A DNA stretch of 64,000 nucleotides from Bacillota bacterium (GTDB taxonomy: Bacteria; Bacillota; Clostridia; DSM-8532): positions 62,001 through 126,000 of the forward strand of contig JAEZJF010000025.1 of the NCBI GenBank assembly GCA_023415825.1. Reading direction: 5' to 3'. This document shows positions 26,192-34,657 of this stretch, in pieces. The position numbers were made by a program, and so were the translations under genes. The notes beneath the pieces were generated by a model. It made no database searches and had not been told where the DNA came from. It saw nothing but the letters and a program-made list of their open reading frames with translations. The first letter of the stretch is position 1. Each line of letters starts with the position of its first letter.

Positions 26192-27445
26192 TCAGTACAG
26201 CATCAATGCCGGGTTTTCTAAAAGCTCCTTGAGCATCTTGGTAATCTGAGCGCCATAGGCACCATCAATAATACGATGGTCAAAGGATGCCGTAATCTTC
26301 ATATTGGGTACCGGCTTCCACTCGCTACCCTGCCAGACCGGCTTTACCTCAATGCTTCCCACTGCCAGGATGCAACTTTCGGGAGGATTGATGATGGCAG
26401 TAAAATGATCCACATCGTACATGCCGAGATTGGAGATGGTGACGGATCCGCAGCCCATATCTGCAGTTGACAGCCTGCCCTCTCTCGCACTTTCTATTTT
26501 GGTTCGATAGGCTTTAGAAATTTCTGCTATGCCCATCAGATTAATATTTTTAACAACAGGCACCACAAGTCCGCCATCAACCGAAACAGCCAAGCCAATG
26601 TTTATATTCTTGTAGACACATACACCTTGTTCTTCGTATCTGGCCTTTAGCAAGGGATACTTTTGAGAAGTCACCGCAACGACCTTTGCAATGATATCGC
26701 TATAGGTCACCTTGGTATCATTCATTCTGCTGATATCATTTTTCAATGCTGTCGCTTGGGTCATATCAACATTAAAAGTAACCTGGAAGGCCGGAATGGT
26801 TTGTACGCTTTCAAGCATTCTTTTTGCAATGGTCATGCGCATTTTTGACATGGAAAGCAGTTCAAATTCTCCTGTTTCAACCAGTGTTGCTGTTTGACGC
26901 TTATCCATGAAGTCCTGTATATCTGTCCGCTTGATAACAGTACCATTTAAAGGAACAACCTTGAAAATATCCACTTGGTTTTCACGGGCCAGCTTCTTTG
27001 CATTGGGCATGGCAACAACGTGTACATTCTGTTTTTCTTTGGGAGCTATCGTATCACGAGTAGTATTTTCTGCCCCCTTTTCACCCTTGATGATGGGCAA
27101 GTATTCATCTTCTTCCTGATCAGCGATTGCAGTGGGTGCATCAGTAACTTGATCGACCGATGAAGGAGCAGGTTCTTGCTTTTCATTTTGTGCTGCTTCT
27201 AAATCCTTTTCATCACCAATAATGGCGAGCACGTCACCTGCATCTACAGTGTCACCCCTGCCTACAAGCAAATCGATAACGATGCCTGCTGCATAGCTTT
27301 CTACGGGTAAAACAGCCTTATCGGTTTCAACTTCAACAAGGATGTCACCGCGATTGACCTTATCACCCTTAGCCACCATCCATTGAGAAATCACTGCCGT
27401 ATCAGTGGTTTGACCCGCACTTGGCATTATAATTTTTTTAATCAT
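26192..27445 (-). CDS. Dihydrolipoamide acyltransferase (E2)
   Basis: The 417-residue protein has one lipoyl domain (Lys43 in VETDKAV), an acidic Pro/Ala linker, a peripheral subunit-binding domain near residues 130-165 (NAKKLARENQVDIFKV), and an acyltransferase domain ending in DHRIIDGA with the catalytic His. It passes the acyl group made by E1 to CoA. The single lipoyl domain and gene order E1a-E1b-E2-E3 are those of acetoin dehydrogenase complexes, though PDH-type function cannot be excluded. Confidence 0.92.
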   Translation of the reverse strand: MIKKIIMPSAGQTTDTAVISQWMVAKGDKVNRGDILVEVETDKAVLPVESYAAGIVIDLLVGRGDTVDAGDVLAIIGDEKDLEAAQNEKQEPAPSSVDQVTDAPTAIADQEEDEYLPIIKGEKGAENTTRDTIAPKEKQNVHVVAMPNAKKLARENQVDIFKVVPLNGTVIKRTDIQDFMDKRQTATLVETGEFELLSMSKMRMTIAKRMLESVQTIPAFQVTFNVDMTQATALKNDISRMNDTKVTYSDIIAKVVAVTSQKYPLLKARYEEQGVCVYKNINIGLAVSVDGGLVVPVVKNINLMGIAEISKAYRTKIESAREGRLSTADMGCGSVTISNLGMYDVDHFTAIINPPESCILAVGSIEVKPVWQGSEWKPVPNMKITASFDHRIIDGAYGAQITKMLKELLENPALMLY

Positions 27446-27469
27446 AGCTTCACCTACTCCATGTTTTAC

Positions 27470-28483
27470 TTATGCTTTTGCAAGAGCTCTTGCAGCCTTG
27501 ACAATTCTCTCCGTAGAAGGAATGACAAAGCTTTCAAGTGGCGGTGAGAATGGGATTGGCGTATCGTATGTTGCTACACGGGTAATAGGGGCATCCAGCA
27601 GATAAATCTCATTTTCAGCTATGTAAGAGGCCAACTGGGCTCCCCAGCCGCAGTTATAGTTATCCTCATGGACAATCATGAGTTTACCTGTTTTACGCAA
27701 TGATTCTACAACTGTTTGATAGTCAAAAGGTACCAGGGTGCGCGGATCAATCACTTCGCAGCTAATCCCCTCCGCCTCAAGAATCTTTGCCGCCTCCAGG
27801 GATTTGTAGCTCATAAGTAAATTGGCAACGATGGTTATATCCTTACCCTCCCGGCGAATGGCGGCCTGACCAAACGGAATGGTGTAATCAGTATCGGGTA
27901 CTTCGCTGGTAGAATTTATAGCATCCTTCTCTTTTCTCTTGCTTCCGTAAAGGAGCTTATGCTCGAATACCAGTACAGGATTGTCATCGCGTATGGCTTG
28001 CTTCATAAGCCCTTTTGCATCATAAGCTGTAGACGGACAGATGACCTTAAGCCCCGGTACATGAACAAAATAGCTTTCCAGGCTCTGTGCATGCTGTGCA
28101 CCACGGTTGGTCGCGCCACAGGGTGCACGCATGACCATGGGAACCTTGACCTTCCCTCCGGACATGTAACACATTTTAGCAGCCTGATTGACCAGTTGAT
28201 CCATCATACAAAACAGGAAATCTCCGTATTGCAAATCAGCGACCGGGCGCATGCCCATCATTGCAGAACCGACACATAATCCGGCAATCAAAATTTCTGA
28301 AATAGGTGTATTAAGTACTCTTTCAAATCCAAATTCGTCAGCCAGACCCTTGGTCACTGTGAAAGCGCCTCCCATACCACCGGGAATGTCTTCATCCTCA
28401 CCTAAACAATATACGGAAGTATCTCTTCTCATTTCTTCAGCGATTGCGCTTTTAAGTGCATCTGTAATTGATAACAATGCCAT
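27470..28483 (-). CDS. Thiamine-diphosphate E1 beta subunit (acetoin dehydrogenase-like)
   Basis: The 337-residue protein has the transketolase central and C-terminal folds of AcoB/PdhB proteins (VFCLGED-like start, GLCVGSAMMGMRPVADLQYGDF, IDPRTLVPFD). Its ATG overlaps the last base of the E1 alpha stop codon. Together with E1 alpha it forms the TPP decarboxylating or acyloin-cleaving component. Confidence 0.9.
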   Translation of the reverse strand: MALLSITDALKSAIAEEMRRDTSVYCLGEDEDIPGGMGGAFTVTKGLADEFGFERVLNTPISEILIAGLCVGSAMMGMRPVADLQYGDFLFCMMDQLVNQAAKMCYMSGGKVKVPMVMRAPCGATNRGAQHAQSLESYFVHVPGLKVICPSTAYDAKGLMKQAIRDDNPVLVFEHKLLYGSKRKEKDAINSTSEVPDTDYTIPFGQAAIRREGKDITIVANLLMSYKSLEAAKILEAEGISCEVIDPRTLVPFDYQTVVESLRKTGKLMIVHEDNYNCGWGAQLASYIAENEIYLLDAPITRVATYDTPIPFSPPLESFVIPSTERIVKAARALAKA

Positions 28484-29466
28484 TAGCGATTACCTCCCTG
28501 CCAGAAGATATCGGTCAAAGCCTTCTCAACTGAAGGGAAAGGGGCTTCCTGTGCAAACTTAACCGACTCTTCAATATCTTCGTTGATTTTATTTTCTATC
28601 ACGACGATCTCTTCTTCTGATGCCATCTTCGCTTGGAGGATTTGCTTCCTGAACATAACAACAGGATCCTTGCCAAACCATTCCTTTTCCTCTTCCTTTG
28701 GACGATAGCCGCAGGCGTCGTTTCGAGAATGACCAACATGGCGGTACGTTTTTAACTCAAGAATAGTGGGACCATCACCTTTTCTGGCTCTCTCGATTGC
28801 CCTGGTGGCAGCTTCGTTGACAGCCAAAACATCATTTCCATCAACCACTTCGCTGGGGATATTGTAAGCAGTAGCCCGATCGGCCGCCACATGTTCCATA
28901 TTGCATGTAAGCTTTATAGATGTTGTTGCAGAATAGAGATTGTTTTCACAAACGAAAATAACAGGGAGTTTCCAGATAGCAGCACCATTCATTGTTTCAT
29001 GAAAGGAGCCCTCATTTGTAGCGCCGTCGCCAAAGAAACACACAATGACATTATCTTTTCTCTGCATTTTGAAGGCAAGGGCAACACCTGCAGCAATGGG
29101 AAGATTACCACCAACAATTGCATTAGCCGTGAGGGCCCCTACTTCCATATCGCCGGTATGCATGGCTCCTCCCTTACCGTTACAGCAGCCATCTTCCTTA
29201 CCGAACATTTCGCACATCATGGATTTCAGTGTTACGCCCTTTGCCAGATCATGGCCTGCAGGACGATGTGTGGAAGCCATAAAGTCGTCTTTTCTTAAAT
29301 CATACAGCATACCTACTGCGCAAGCTTCCTGCCCGGTACTCTGATGAATTGTTCCCGGCATGATTCCTTCCAAAAATAAATAATATATCCTCTCCTCGTA
29401 TTTACGGATCAGATACATCTTTTCATACATTCCCAGTGCCTTTTCTTTACTCGGCATTGTGCTCAA
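28483..29466 (-). CDS. Thiamine-diphosphate E1 alpha subunit (acetoin dehydrogenase-like)
   Basis: The 327-residue protein has the TPP motif GDGATNEGSFHETMN followed by CENNLYS, and the phosphorylation-loop-like GHSRNDACGYRP. The UUG at 29466 is the likely start, about 11 bases after AGGAAGG. The next ATG (29457) is too far. It is the first gene of a seven-gene leftward operon (E1a, E1b, E2, E3, phosphatase, kinase, SDR). A TGTAATTACA operator sits between its promoter and RBS. Confidence 0.9.
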   Translation of the reverse strand: MSTMPSKEKALGMYEKMYLIRKYEERIYYLFLEGIMPGTIHQSTGQEACAVGMLYDLRKDDFMASTHRPAGHDLAKGVTLKSMMCEMFGKEDGCCNGKGGAMHTGDMEVGALTANAIVGGNLPIAAGVALAFKMQRKDNVIVCFFGDGATNEGSFHETMNGAAIWKLPVIFVCENNLYSATTSIKLTCNMEHVAADRATAYNIPSEVVDGNDVLAVNEAATRAIERARKGDGPTILELKTYRHVGHSRNDACGYRPKEEEKEWFGKDPVVMFRKQILQAKMASEEEIVVIENKINEDIEESVKFAQEAPFPSVEKALTDIFWQGGNR

Positions 29467-29486
29467 ACAAATTCACACCTTCCTAA

Positions 29487-29498
29487 ATGTAATTACAT
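29487..29498. promoter_or_regulatory. LacI-type operator (dehydrogenase operon, downstream site)
   Basis: ATGTAATTACAT, a perfect palindrome, lies 20 bases before the E1 alpha start. It has the same core as the sites beside the LacI-family gene 9 kb away. Confidence 0.7.
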
Positions 29499-29568
29499 CC
29501 GATATGATTACGCCAGTGTTATAATATACACCTGATATTTGGATGCTTTCAGAGTTTTATTTGAATCC

Positions 29569-29597
29569 AGTATGACATATAGTTTTTATGATGTCAA
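29569..29597 (-). promoter_or_regulatory. Probable promoter of the dehydrogenase operon
   Basis: On the minus strand TTGACA (29597-29592) and CATACT (29574-29569) are 17 bases apart. An alternative -10-like TATTATAAC lies closer to the gene (about 29518-29526). The promoter lies between two operators 133 bases apart, an arrangement suited to repression by looping. Confidence 0.45.
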
Positions 29598-29619
29598 TGA
29601 TATATTACACATTTTTATT

Positions 29620-29631
29620 ATGTAATTACAT
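29620..29631. promoter_or_regulatory. LacI-type operator (dehydrogenase operon, upstream site)
   Basis: ATGTAATTACAT, identical to the site at 29487, lies just upstream of the -35 box. The remaining AT-rich stretch to 29765 shows nothing else I can identify. Confidence 0.7.
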
Positions 29632-29769
29632 CTACGATAACTCTTGTTTAGCTCTTTGCACACCTTTTATCCCATTTGCGGTTTTATTAGGAAACAAAGT
29701 TATAGATTATCTAAAGAATTGCATTTTAAGAAAATCAGAAAGCCAATGTGATTAAAAGAATTAAGAAAA

Positions 29770-29796
29770 AGAGCCGCCCGGAATATGGGCAGCTCT
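29770..29796 (-). terminator. Terminator of the CotH operon
   Basis: AGAGC-C-GCCC (29770-29779) pairs with GGGC-A-GCTCT (29787-29796) with one internal mismatch. On the minus strand it runs into TTTTTCTTAATTC. It follows the CotH-like gene stop by about 30 bases. Confidence 0.75.
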
Positions 29797-29824
29797 CTTG
29801 AAAAAGAGATGTCTGTGTGTCCTC

Positions 29825-31840
29825 CTAATATTTCTTCTTGAATTTCGACACAGATAACGTGGCCAGAAGTAGAAGTATAACGAGCCCGGCTATAATGGCG
29901 ATATAGCTTTGACCGCCTTGCAGTGCTGTTTGAGTTTGATTGTTCATGTCAGGTCTTTGCATATTCCCATCTGGCTTTTGGAAGTTTCCATTAGGAGCTG
30001 CGCCATTTTGACCCGGTGCCCCGAAACCCTTCCCCATGCTTTGCAGGAAAGTTATCTGCTCAGCAGTTAGGCCAAGCTCTTTGAGCTGTTTTGTTTGATC
30101 TTCGGTTAGAGTTTCGCTATTTGAGCTTTGCAGAATTTCCATTGCCTTTTGCATTGTGGCCATATCAGGCATATCCGCCATATTCCCGAAGCCACCGGCC
30201 GGTCTTCCCGGCTCATTTGCATTATCTTGATTCTGGTCACCCCTGTCGCCACGGCCACCTCCACCCATTCCATTGCCTAAATCACTTATAGTTAAGCTGC
30301 CGGTGGAAATAAGCGCATTCGGGTTTTCACTTTGGCTTGTTGTTGTTGATGGAACTGTCCCCTTAAGCTGTCCTAAAATACTTTCTGCCCGAAGCTCTCC
30401 TAAGGTCGTCAAGGCCGGTAATACTTTAAGATAATCCTCATAAGTGCAGAATGCGGTTAAATCCTTCTCTACATAGCCTGCAACCAATGAATCAAGCTGT
30501 TCTATCTTTTCGGCCCACTTGCCCTCTGTAAAATACTCCGTCATGATCTCATTCAGATACTGGTGATACTTCTCTTTATACTCATCATTTTCAAGTAATT
30601 TATTAAAAAGCGGTCTATCTTCCAAAGCCACACCGCTTACAGGTGTATCAATGGGAAAATTAACAACGCTGGAAGCACTGCCCGACTGAAAACCACCAAA
30701 CGAAAAATTATAGTCCCATGGCAAAATAGTGATTTTTCCGTCATTTTCATAGATGTAATAATTCTGTGCCATATTTGAAGAATAACTGTCCAGGCTGACC
30801 ACAACCGTATGCGCTGCCATGTAGCGCAGGATTTTGTCCACATCAAAATATTTTTCAAGGTCTGTTCCTGTACTTAAGTTTTTAAGAGCTGTGATCACTC
30901 TTTGCTGGTCGACCTCAGTGGTTTTCCCAATTGCATTATTGAAAATTGAAGAATAGCTGCTTATGTTGTCATCAGAATATTGGAGGTCTCCGCCTGATGA
31001 GCCGCGTCCGCCCATTCCACCGCCCTTAAAATTGTTTTGTCCATCCTGTCCGTTAAAAGGCGCTTTATTTTGCTGATCGACTCCTTGGTTTTGGGTTGCT
31101 CCGTTATTGATATCAGGCATCTGGCCCCCATCAGGCCTAGTGGGCATTTGCCCCCCATCCGGCCTTGTGGGCATTTGCCCGCCATTTTGCACCTGTTCAT
31201 TGCCCTTGTTACCCATATCCATTGACTTTACATTGTACAGGTTTCCTGAGGTATCACCATAGACTCTGCTCAGGTAGCTGTCATCATAGGCTTCAATTGC
31301 CAGGTAAAAGCCCCAGGCTTCGCCATTAACCGAAATATCAGCAAAGTCGTACAGAGGGGTGTCCACGCCAATAGTGTTCATAATATCATAAGACAAATAT
31401 TCTTTCATATAACTGTTGTCGCCAAGCATATTGTTCACAACAAAGGTATCAAGCCCAAAGCAGGTCTGCCCTTCTATATACTGATCAAACTTGAGCCGAA
31501 AGCTGAACCTGTCGGTGGTGCTGTCTTGTGCCACTTGTGTCAGACTGGAATTACCCTTGGGCCTTATTCCGACATTTTGAAATTTGGTACCGTTTATCAC
31601 CACATCCACCATAATGTATTCTTCCGATATGGCATTTTCAAGCATAGTCTCCCAGTCTGACTGATCCGCAATAATGTCTATGTCGATGATTTCCCCACCA
31701 AAGAGCTTTGTCTCATATTGTTGTGTCATTCCGGCACTTACTGCCTCACTATTTGAATAGCCTGTTAAAACTACTGCTATAACCAGTAAGAATGCAACAG
31801 CGGCTGTGATAATGCCTTTTATATATTTACTTTCTATCAA
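29825..31840 (-). CDS. CotH-like kinase-fold membrane protein
   Basis: The 671-residue product starts at a UUG (31840) behind GGGAGGTGA. It has an N-terminal membrane anchor or signal, a CotH core at about residues 45-480 (GIRPKGNSSL, FRLKFDQYIEGQ, LDTFVVNN, ILPWDYNFSFGG), a Gly/Met/Gln/Asn-rich C-terminal region and a final membrane helix with basic tail. A tandem 9-residue repeat (PDGGQMPTR) interrupts the core near residue 215. CotH proteins phosphorylate spore-coat or surface proteins. The Asp in DYNF is the likely metal/ATP residue. It is the third gene of a triad with VTC and DUF4956 genes. Confidence 0.85.
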   Translation of the reverse strand: MIESKYIKGIITAAVAFLLVIAVVLTGYSNSEAVSAGMTQQYETKLFGGEIIDIDIIADQSDWETMLENAISEEYIMVDVVINGTKFQNVGIRPKGNSSLTQVAQDSTTDRFSFRLKFDQYIEGQTCFGLDTFVVNNMLGDNSYMKEYLSYDIMNTIGVDTPLYDFADISVNGEAWGFYLAIEAYDDSYLSRVYGDTSGNLYNVKSMDMGNKGNEQVQNGGQMPTRPDGGQMPTRPDGGQMPDINNGATQNQGVDQQNKAPFNGQDGQNNFKGGGMGGRGSSGGDLQYSDDNISSYSSIFNNAIGKTTEVDQQRVITALKNLSTGTDLEKYFDVDKILRYMAAHTVVVSLDSYSSNMAQNYYIYENDGKITILPWDYNFSFGGFQSGSASSVVNFPIDTPVSGVALEDRPLFNKLLENDEYKEKYHQYLNEIMTEYFTEGKWAEKIEQLDSLVAGYVEKDLTAFCTYEDYLKVLPALTTLGELRAESILGQLKGTVPSTTTSQSENPNALISTGSLTISDLGNGMGGGGRGDRGDQNQDNANEPGRPAGGFGNMADMPDMATMQKAMEILQSSNSETLTEDQTKQLKELGLTAEQITFLQSMGKGFGAPGQNGAAPNGNFQKPDGNMQRPDMNNQTQTALQGGQSYIAIIAGLVILLLLATLSVSKFKKKY

Positions 31841-31871
31841 GGGATTTCACCTCCCGTCAATCTCCTTTTTA

Positions 31872-32540
31872 TCACATGTACTCACCGTTATAGCTTACAA
31901 GTACGGCATTTTCCACCCCTTTTACTGAAAGAAGCTCATTGACAAGACTCGCATTCATATCAAGAAGCCGAACCTCAACTGTAAGCTCAATGCCGTTTCT
32001 TGTTACAGTTTTTGCTTTAACAAGGCTCTTTTTGGTTTTAGATTTAACAAGCGACAGCACGTCTGCTTCGGACTTATCATTTTCGCAGTTCACAACAATT
32101 AAATAAGGTGTGTCCGTGCTTTTCTTGTTTACAAATACAAAGAGTATAAGACCAATGAAAATCGAGCCAATAATGGCAAGGGGGATGAGTCCTGCACCGG
32201 TCACAATTCCAGCCGAAATCGCCCAGAACAAATAAGCAATGTCAAGAGGTTCTTTTACTGCTGTTCTAAAACGAACGATGGATAATGCGCCCACCATTCC
32301 AAGCGATAGGATGATATTGGACGTAACTGCCAGGATAATAAGTGTGGTAATGAGTGTCATGGCCATAAGAGAAACTCCGAAGGATGCCGAGTACATGACC
32401 CCGGCAAAGGTTTTCTTATAAACAAAAAAGATGAATAATCCAAGGCAAAAAGCCACAGCCATGGCTAGCACTACGTCTAAGAGTGAAAAAGAAGATGCTT
32501 TCTCTAAAAAGCTACTTTTAAAAATATCTTGAAAGGTCAT
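31872..32540 (-). CDS. DUF4956 membrane protein
   Basis: The ATG at 32540 is preferred over the UUG at 32555 because GGAGGA lies 7-8 bases before it. The protein has three or four membrane helices in its first 130 residues, with the conserved SIVRFRTAVKEPLDIAYLFWA block between helices, and a soluble C-terminal domain with a ferredoxin-like pattern. The family has no proven activity but is regularly found beside VTC-domain and CotH genes, as here. Confidence 0.85.
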   Translation of the reverse strand: MTFQDIFKSSFLEKASSFSLLDVVLAMAVAFCLGLFIFFVYKKTFAGVMYSASFGVSLMAMTLITTLIILAVTSNIILSLGMVGALSIVRFRTAVKEPLDIAYLFWAISAGIVTGAGLIPLAIIGSIFIGLILFVFVNKKSTDTPYLIVVNCENDKSEADVLSLVKSKTKKSLVKAKTVTRNGIELTVEVRLLDMNASLVNELLSVKGVENAVLVSYNGEYM

Positions 32541-32558
32541 AGTTAATTCCTCCAATAA

Positions 32559-33236
32559 TTAAAGTATTCTACTGATTGCATATTTGGAAAAGGCGTTTCT
32601 CTGTCGATTGCTTAATTGAATAATATCGGCAATGACCTGGGGCAGAAAATCATCATATTTGACCTCGAGGATGATACTCTTTGTAGGGCTGTGGCAAACC
32701 AGCAGGGGATCTAAAAATTGTGTGATATTACTGCTTGTCCGAATGTCACTGTCGATTGTCACCCTTACATTCCCTGCCGGAAATACAAACGCGTGGCGTT
32801 TGTAGTCCACAATGTTTTTGGGACGAAGCTGTTCGGCCCGTATCTTTGCATATAACTCCAAAAACAATATCTCGCTGCTTTCTTTCAGAAAATCAATTTT
32901 TCCGTTTAAAAGCATTTGACATTGCGCCTTGGATATACTCGCCGATTGCTTTTGGCAAAGACCGCTTCGTTTACTCTTTTTTTCAAGCCGGATATAGGAT
33001 GTGTCCCCGTTATAATAACGGATACGAAACTTTTCCCTGTTTGAGACACCGTTTATCTTCTCACGGAGCGCTTTATCATAAAGATTGTCAAAATACAAGC
33101 TTCTGATTTTATAGCTACCGTCAGCTGATGCATGATCATCTGGCTTTGCTATATACTGGAGTCTTGAAATAAGCTCCATACAATCAAAGTAATTGATATC
33201 ATGCTTCAGCTCATGACGGAACCTTTGCTCTTTCAC
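32559..33236 (-). CDS. VTC-domain (polyphosphate polymerase-like) protein
   Basis: The 225-residue protein has the tunnel-fold signatures of VTC domains: RHELKHDI at the start, IRSLYFDN, RIRYYNG, IRLEKKSK, and late Lys/Glu positions (LEVKYDDFLP). The fold binds nucleotide triphosphate and polyphosphate chains. Start is a GUG behind a weak GGGTGAG. It is the first gene of the triad. Polyphosphate synthesis is inferred from the fold; related CYTH proteins have other activities. Confidence 0.82.
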   Translation of the reverse strand: MKEQRFRHELKHDINYFDCMELISRLQYIAKPDDHASADGSYKIRSLYFDNLYDKALREKINGVSNREKFRIRYYNGDTSYIRLEKKSKRSGLCQKQSASISKAQCQMLLNGKIDFLKESSEILFLELYAKIRAEQLRPKNIVDYKRHAFVFPAGNVRVTIDSDIRTSSNITQFLDPLLVCHSPTKSIILEVKYDDFLPQVIADIIQLSNRQRNAFSKYAISRIL

Positions 33237-33395
33237 TTTTTCTCACCCACTTCTGATCTTTATTGGATGAGTTTATTATACTTTGACCATTTGATGTGCT
33301 TTTGTTCTTTATGTGAATTTTATGTGAATACCGATATGATTGAGGTGCTGCACATACCTTTATGAAAAAAGGCTGGGCACTGTTTCAGAAAACCG

Positions 33396-34385
33396 CTAAC
33401 AGCTTTTCCTAAATATTGGAGTCCCATTTATATATACAGTTTTTGTGGTTGCTCTATTTTTTAATACACGCTCAATTAACAAATCCAGAGCAGAACTGCA
33501 GATAATCGTAATATCAATATGGAAAGTTGTGAGCGGTGGTGAAACATATTGCGCAATACCAATATCATTGATACTAAAAAAGGACACACGATTCGGAATC
33601 TCCCATTGCTTCTCATTAAATGCTTGCAATGCACCAATGGCTAAAGCATCATTTGCAACACAAAATGCAGTAGGTAATTTATCATAGAATTCATTTATAG
33701 CTTTCATCGCAATGCGATATCCTTCTTTTACAGTAAAAGCATCTGCAATAAAGATATGCTCCTCTTTTAACAGGTTGTAGTATGACATTGTCTGTCTAAA
33801 TGACCATTCTCGCACATCCATTATTGGTTTATGTGTTATTAATTCATAATCAGGTGCACCTATAAAGCCAATGCTCTTGTGCCCTTTTTTCACAAAATAA
33901 TCAACAATTTGAGTGACCATGGAATCCTGATTAGCCTGAACACTGTCAAACAAACTCTCGTCCGGTCTAGTATTTATGAACACTCCTCTGCATGTAATGC
34001 TTTTTAGATGCTCAATTTCATGCATATTAAGCCATCCTATTACGATGAAAGCCACGGTATCTTTATTGACAGCCTGAATGCCGTCACGCTTCTCATATCT
34101 CGTAAAATTTATATTCCTGGCTTTTCCTTGCTCTTCTATTTCAGTCAGAATAGATTTATGAAAAATTTCATCCAATTCTTCACCATCTTCAACCCAATAG
34201 ATTAAAGCAACATTGTCAATTTTAGGGCTTATCTTTTTCTTCTGGTATCCAATTTCATCAGCTGTCCTCAAAATTGCACTTCTTGTTTGCTCACTTACTG
34301 AGATTTCAGGATCATGGTTCAGTACACGTGATACAGTGGCATTGGAAATACCTAATATTTGTGCAATTTCTTTAATCGTTGCCAT
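33396..34385 (-). CDS. LacI-family regulator of the galactan locus (GanR-like)
   Basis: The 329-residue protein has a LacI helix-turn-helix (TIKEIAQILGISNATVSRVL) and an effector domain of the GalR type. GGGGGAGC precedes the ATG. Its promoter overlaps an operator, which is also present twice before the GH53-importer operon. It is therefore probably self-regulated and represses galactan use until galacto-oligosaccharides are present (inference). Confidence 0.88.
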   Translation of the reverse strand: MATIKEIAQILGISNATVSRVLNHDPEISVSEQTRSAILRTADEIGYQKKKISPKIDNVALIYWVEDGEELDEIFHKSILTEIEEQGKARNINFTRYEKRDGIQAVNKDTVAFIVIGWLNMHEIEHLKSITCRGVFINTRPDESLFDSVQANQDSMVTQIVDYFVKKGHKSIGFIGAPDYELITHKPIMDVREWSFRQTMSYYNLLKEEHIFIADAFTVKEGYRIAMKAINEFYDKLPTAFCVANDALAIGALQAFNEKQWEIPNRVSFFSINDIGIAQYVSPPLTTFHIDITIICSSALDLLIERVLKNRATTKTVYINGTPIFRKSC

Positions 34386-34410
34386 TATAGCTCCCCCTAA
34401 TTAACAATGT

Positions 34411-34449
34411 TTAAGTAAATATTTTACTATCAAATAAAAATAAAGTCAA
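34411..34449 (-). promoter_or_regulatory. Promoter and operator of the galactan regulator gene
   Basis: On the minus strand TTGACT (34449-34444) and TAAAAT (34426-34421) are 17 bases apart. The -10 box lies inside the dyad TTAAGTAAATATTTTACT (34411-34428), which recurs with few changes at 40731 and, inverted, at 40757. Confidence 0.65.
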
Positions 34450-34483
34450 CTTACGTCAGACGCAGAGCTCCTATACTAATATA

Positions 34484-34625
34484 AAAAGTGAGTTATCCAC
34501 TTTTAGCCTTCCAAAATACAAACCATAATATTGCTTAGACAAAATTGTCCTCTTCCGTTCTTGGCTTCACTTCATAAGCAATCACAGTTCATATTATTGA
34601 TTGATAATTTGAATAACTCACTTTT
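34484..34625. other. Structured element downstream of the secreted galactanase gene
   Basis: A 13-bp perfect inverted repeat (34484-34496 with 34613-34625) encloses a second 8-bp pair (34530-34537 with 34575-34582) and a small hairpin (34538-34549). On the minus strand the outer stem is followed by TTTTTATA, so it could end the galactanase transcript. The minus strand carries CAAGAACGGAAGAG, which recurs at 36406-36419. Confidence 0.45.
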
Positions 34626-34657
34626 GCTAATTTAATTCAATAGAGTTATACAAAGGA

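Noticed and set aside
31120..31200. Tandem repeats in the CotH-like gene as a mobile or CRISPR element
   Set aside because: They are in frame, encode a regular 9-residue unit and belong to the protein.
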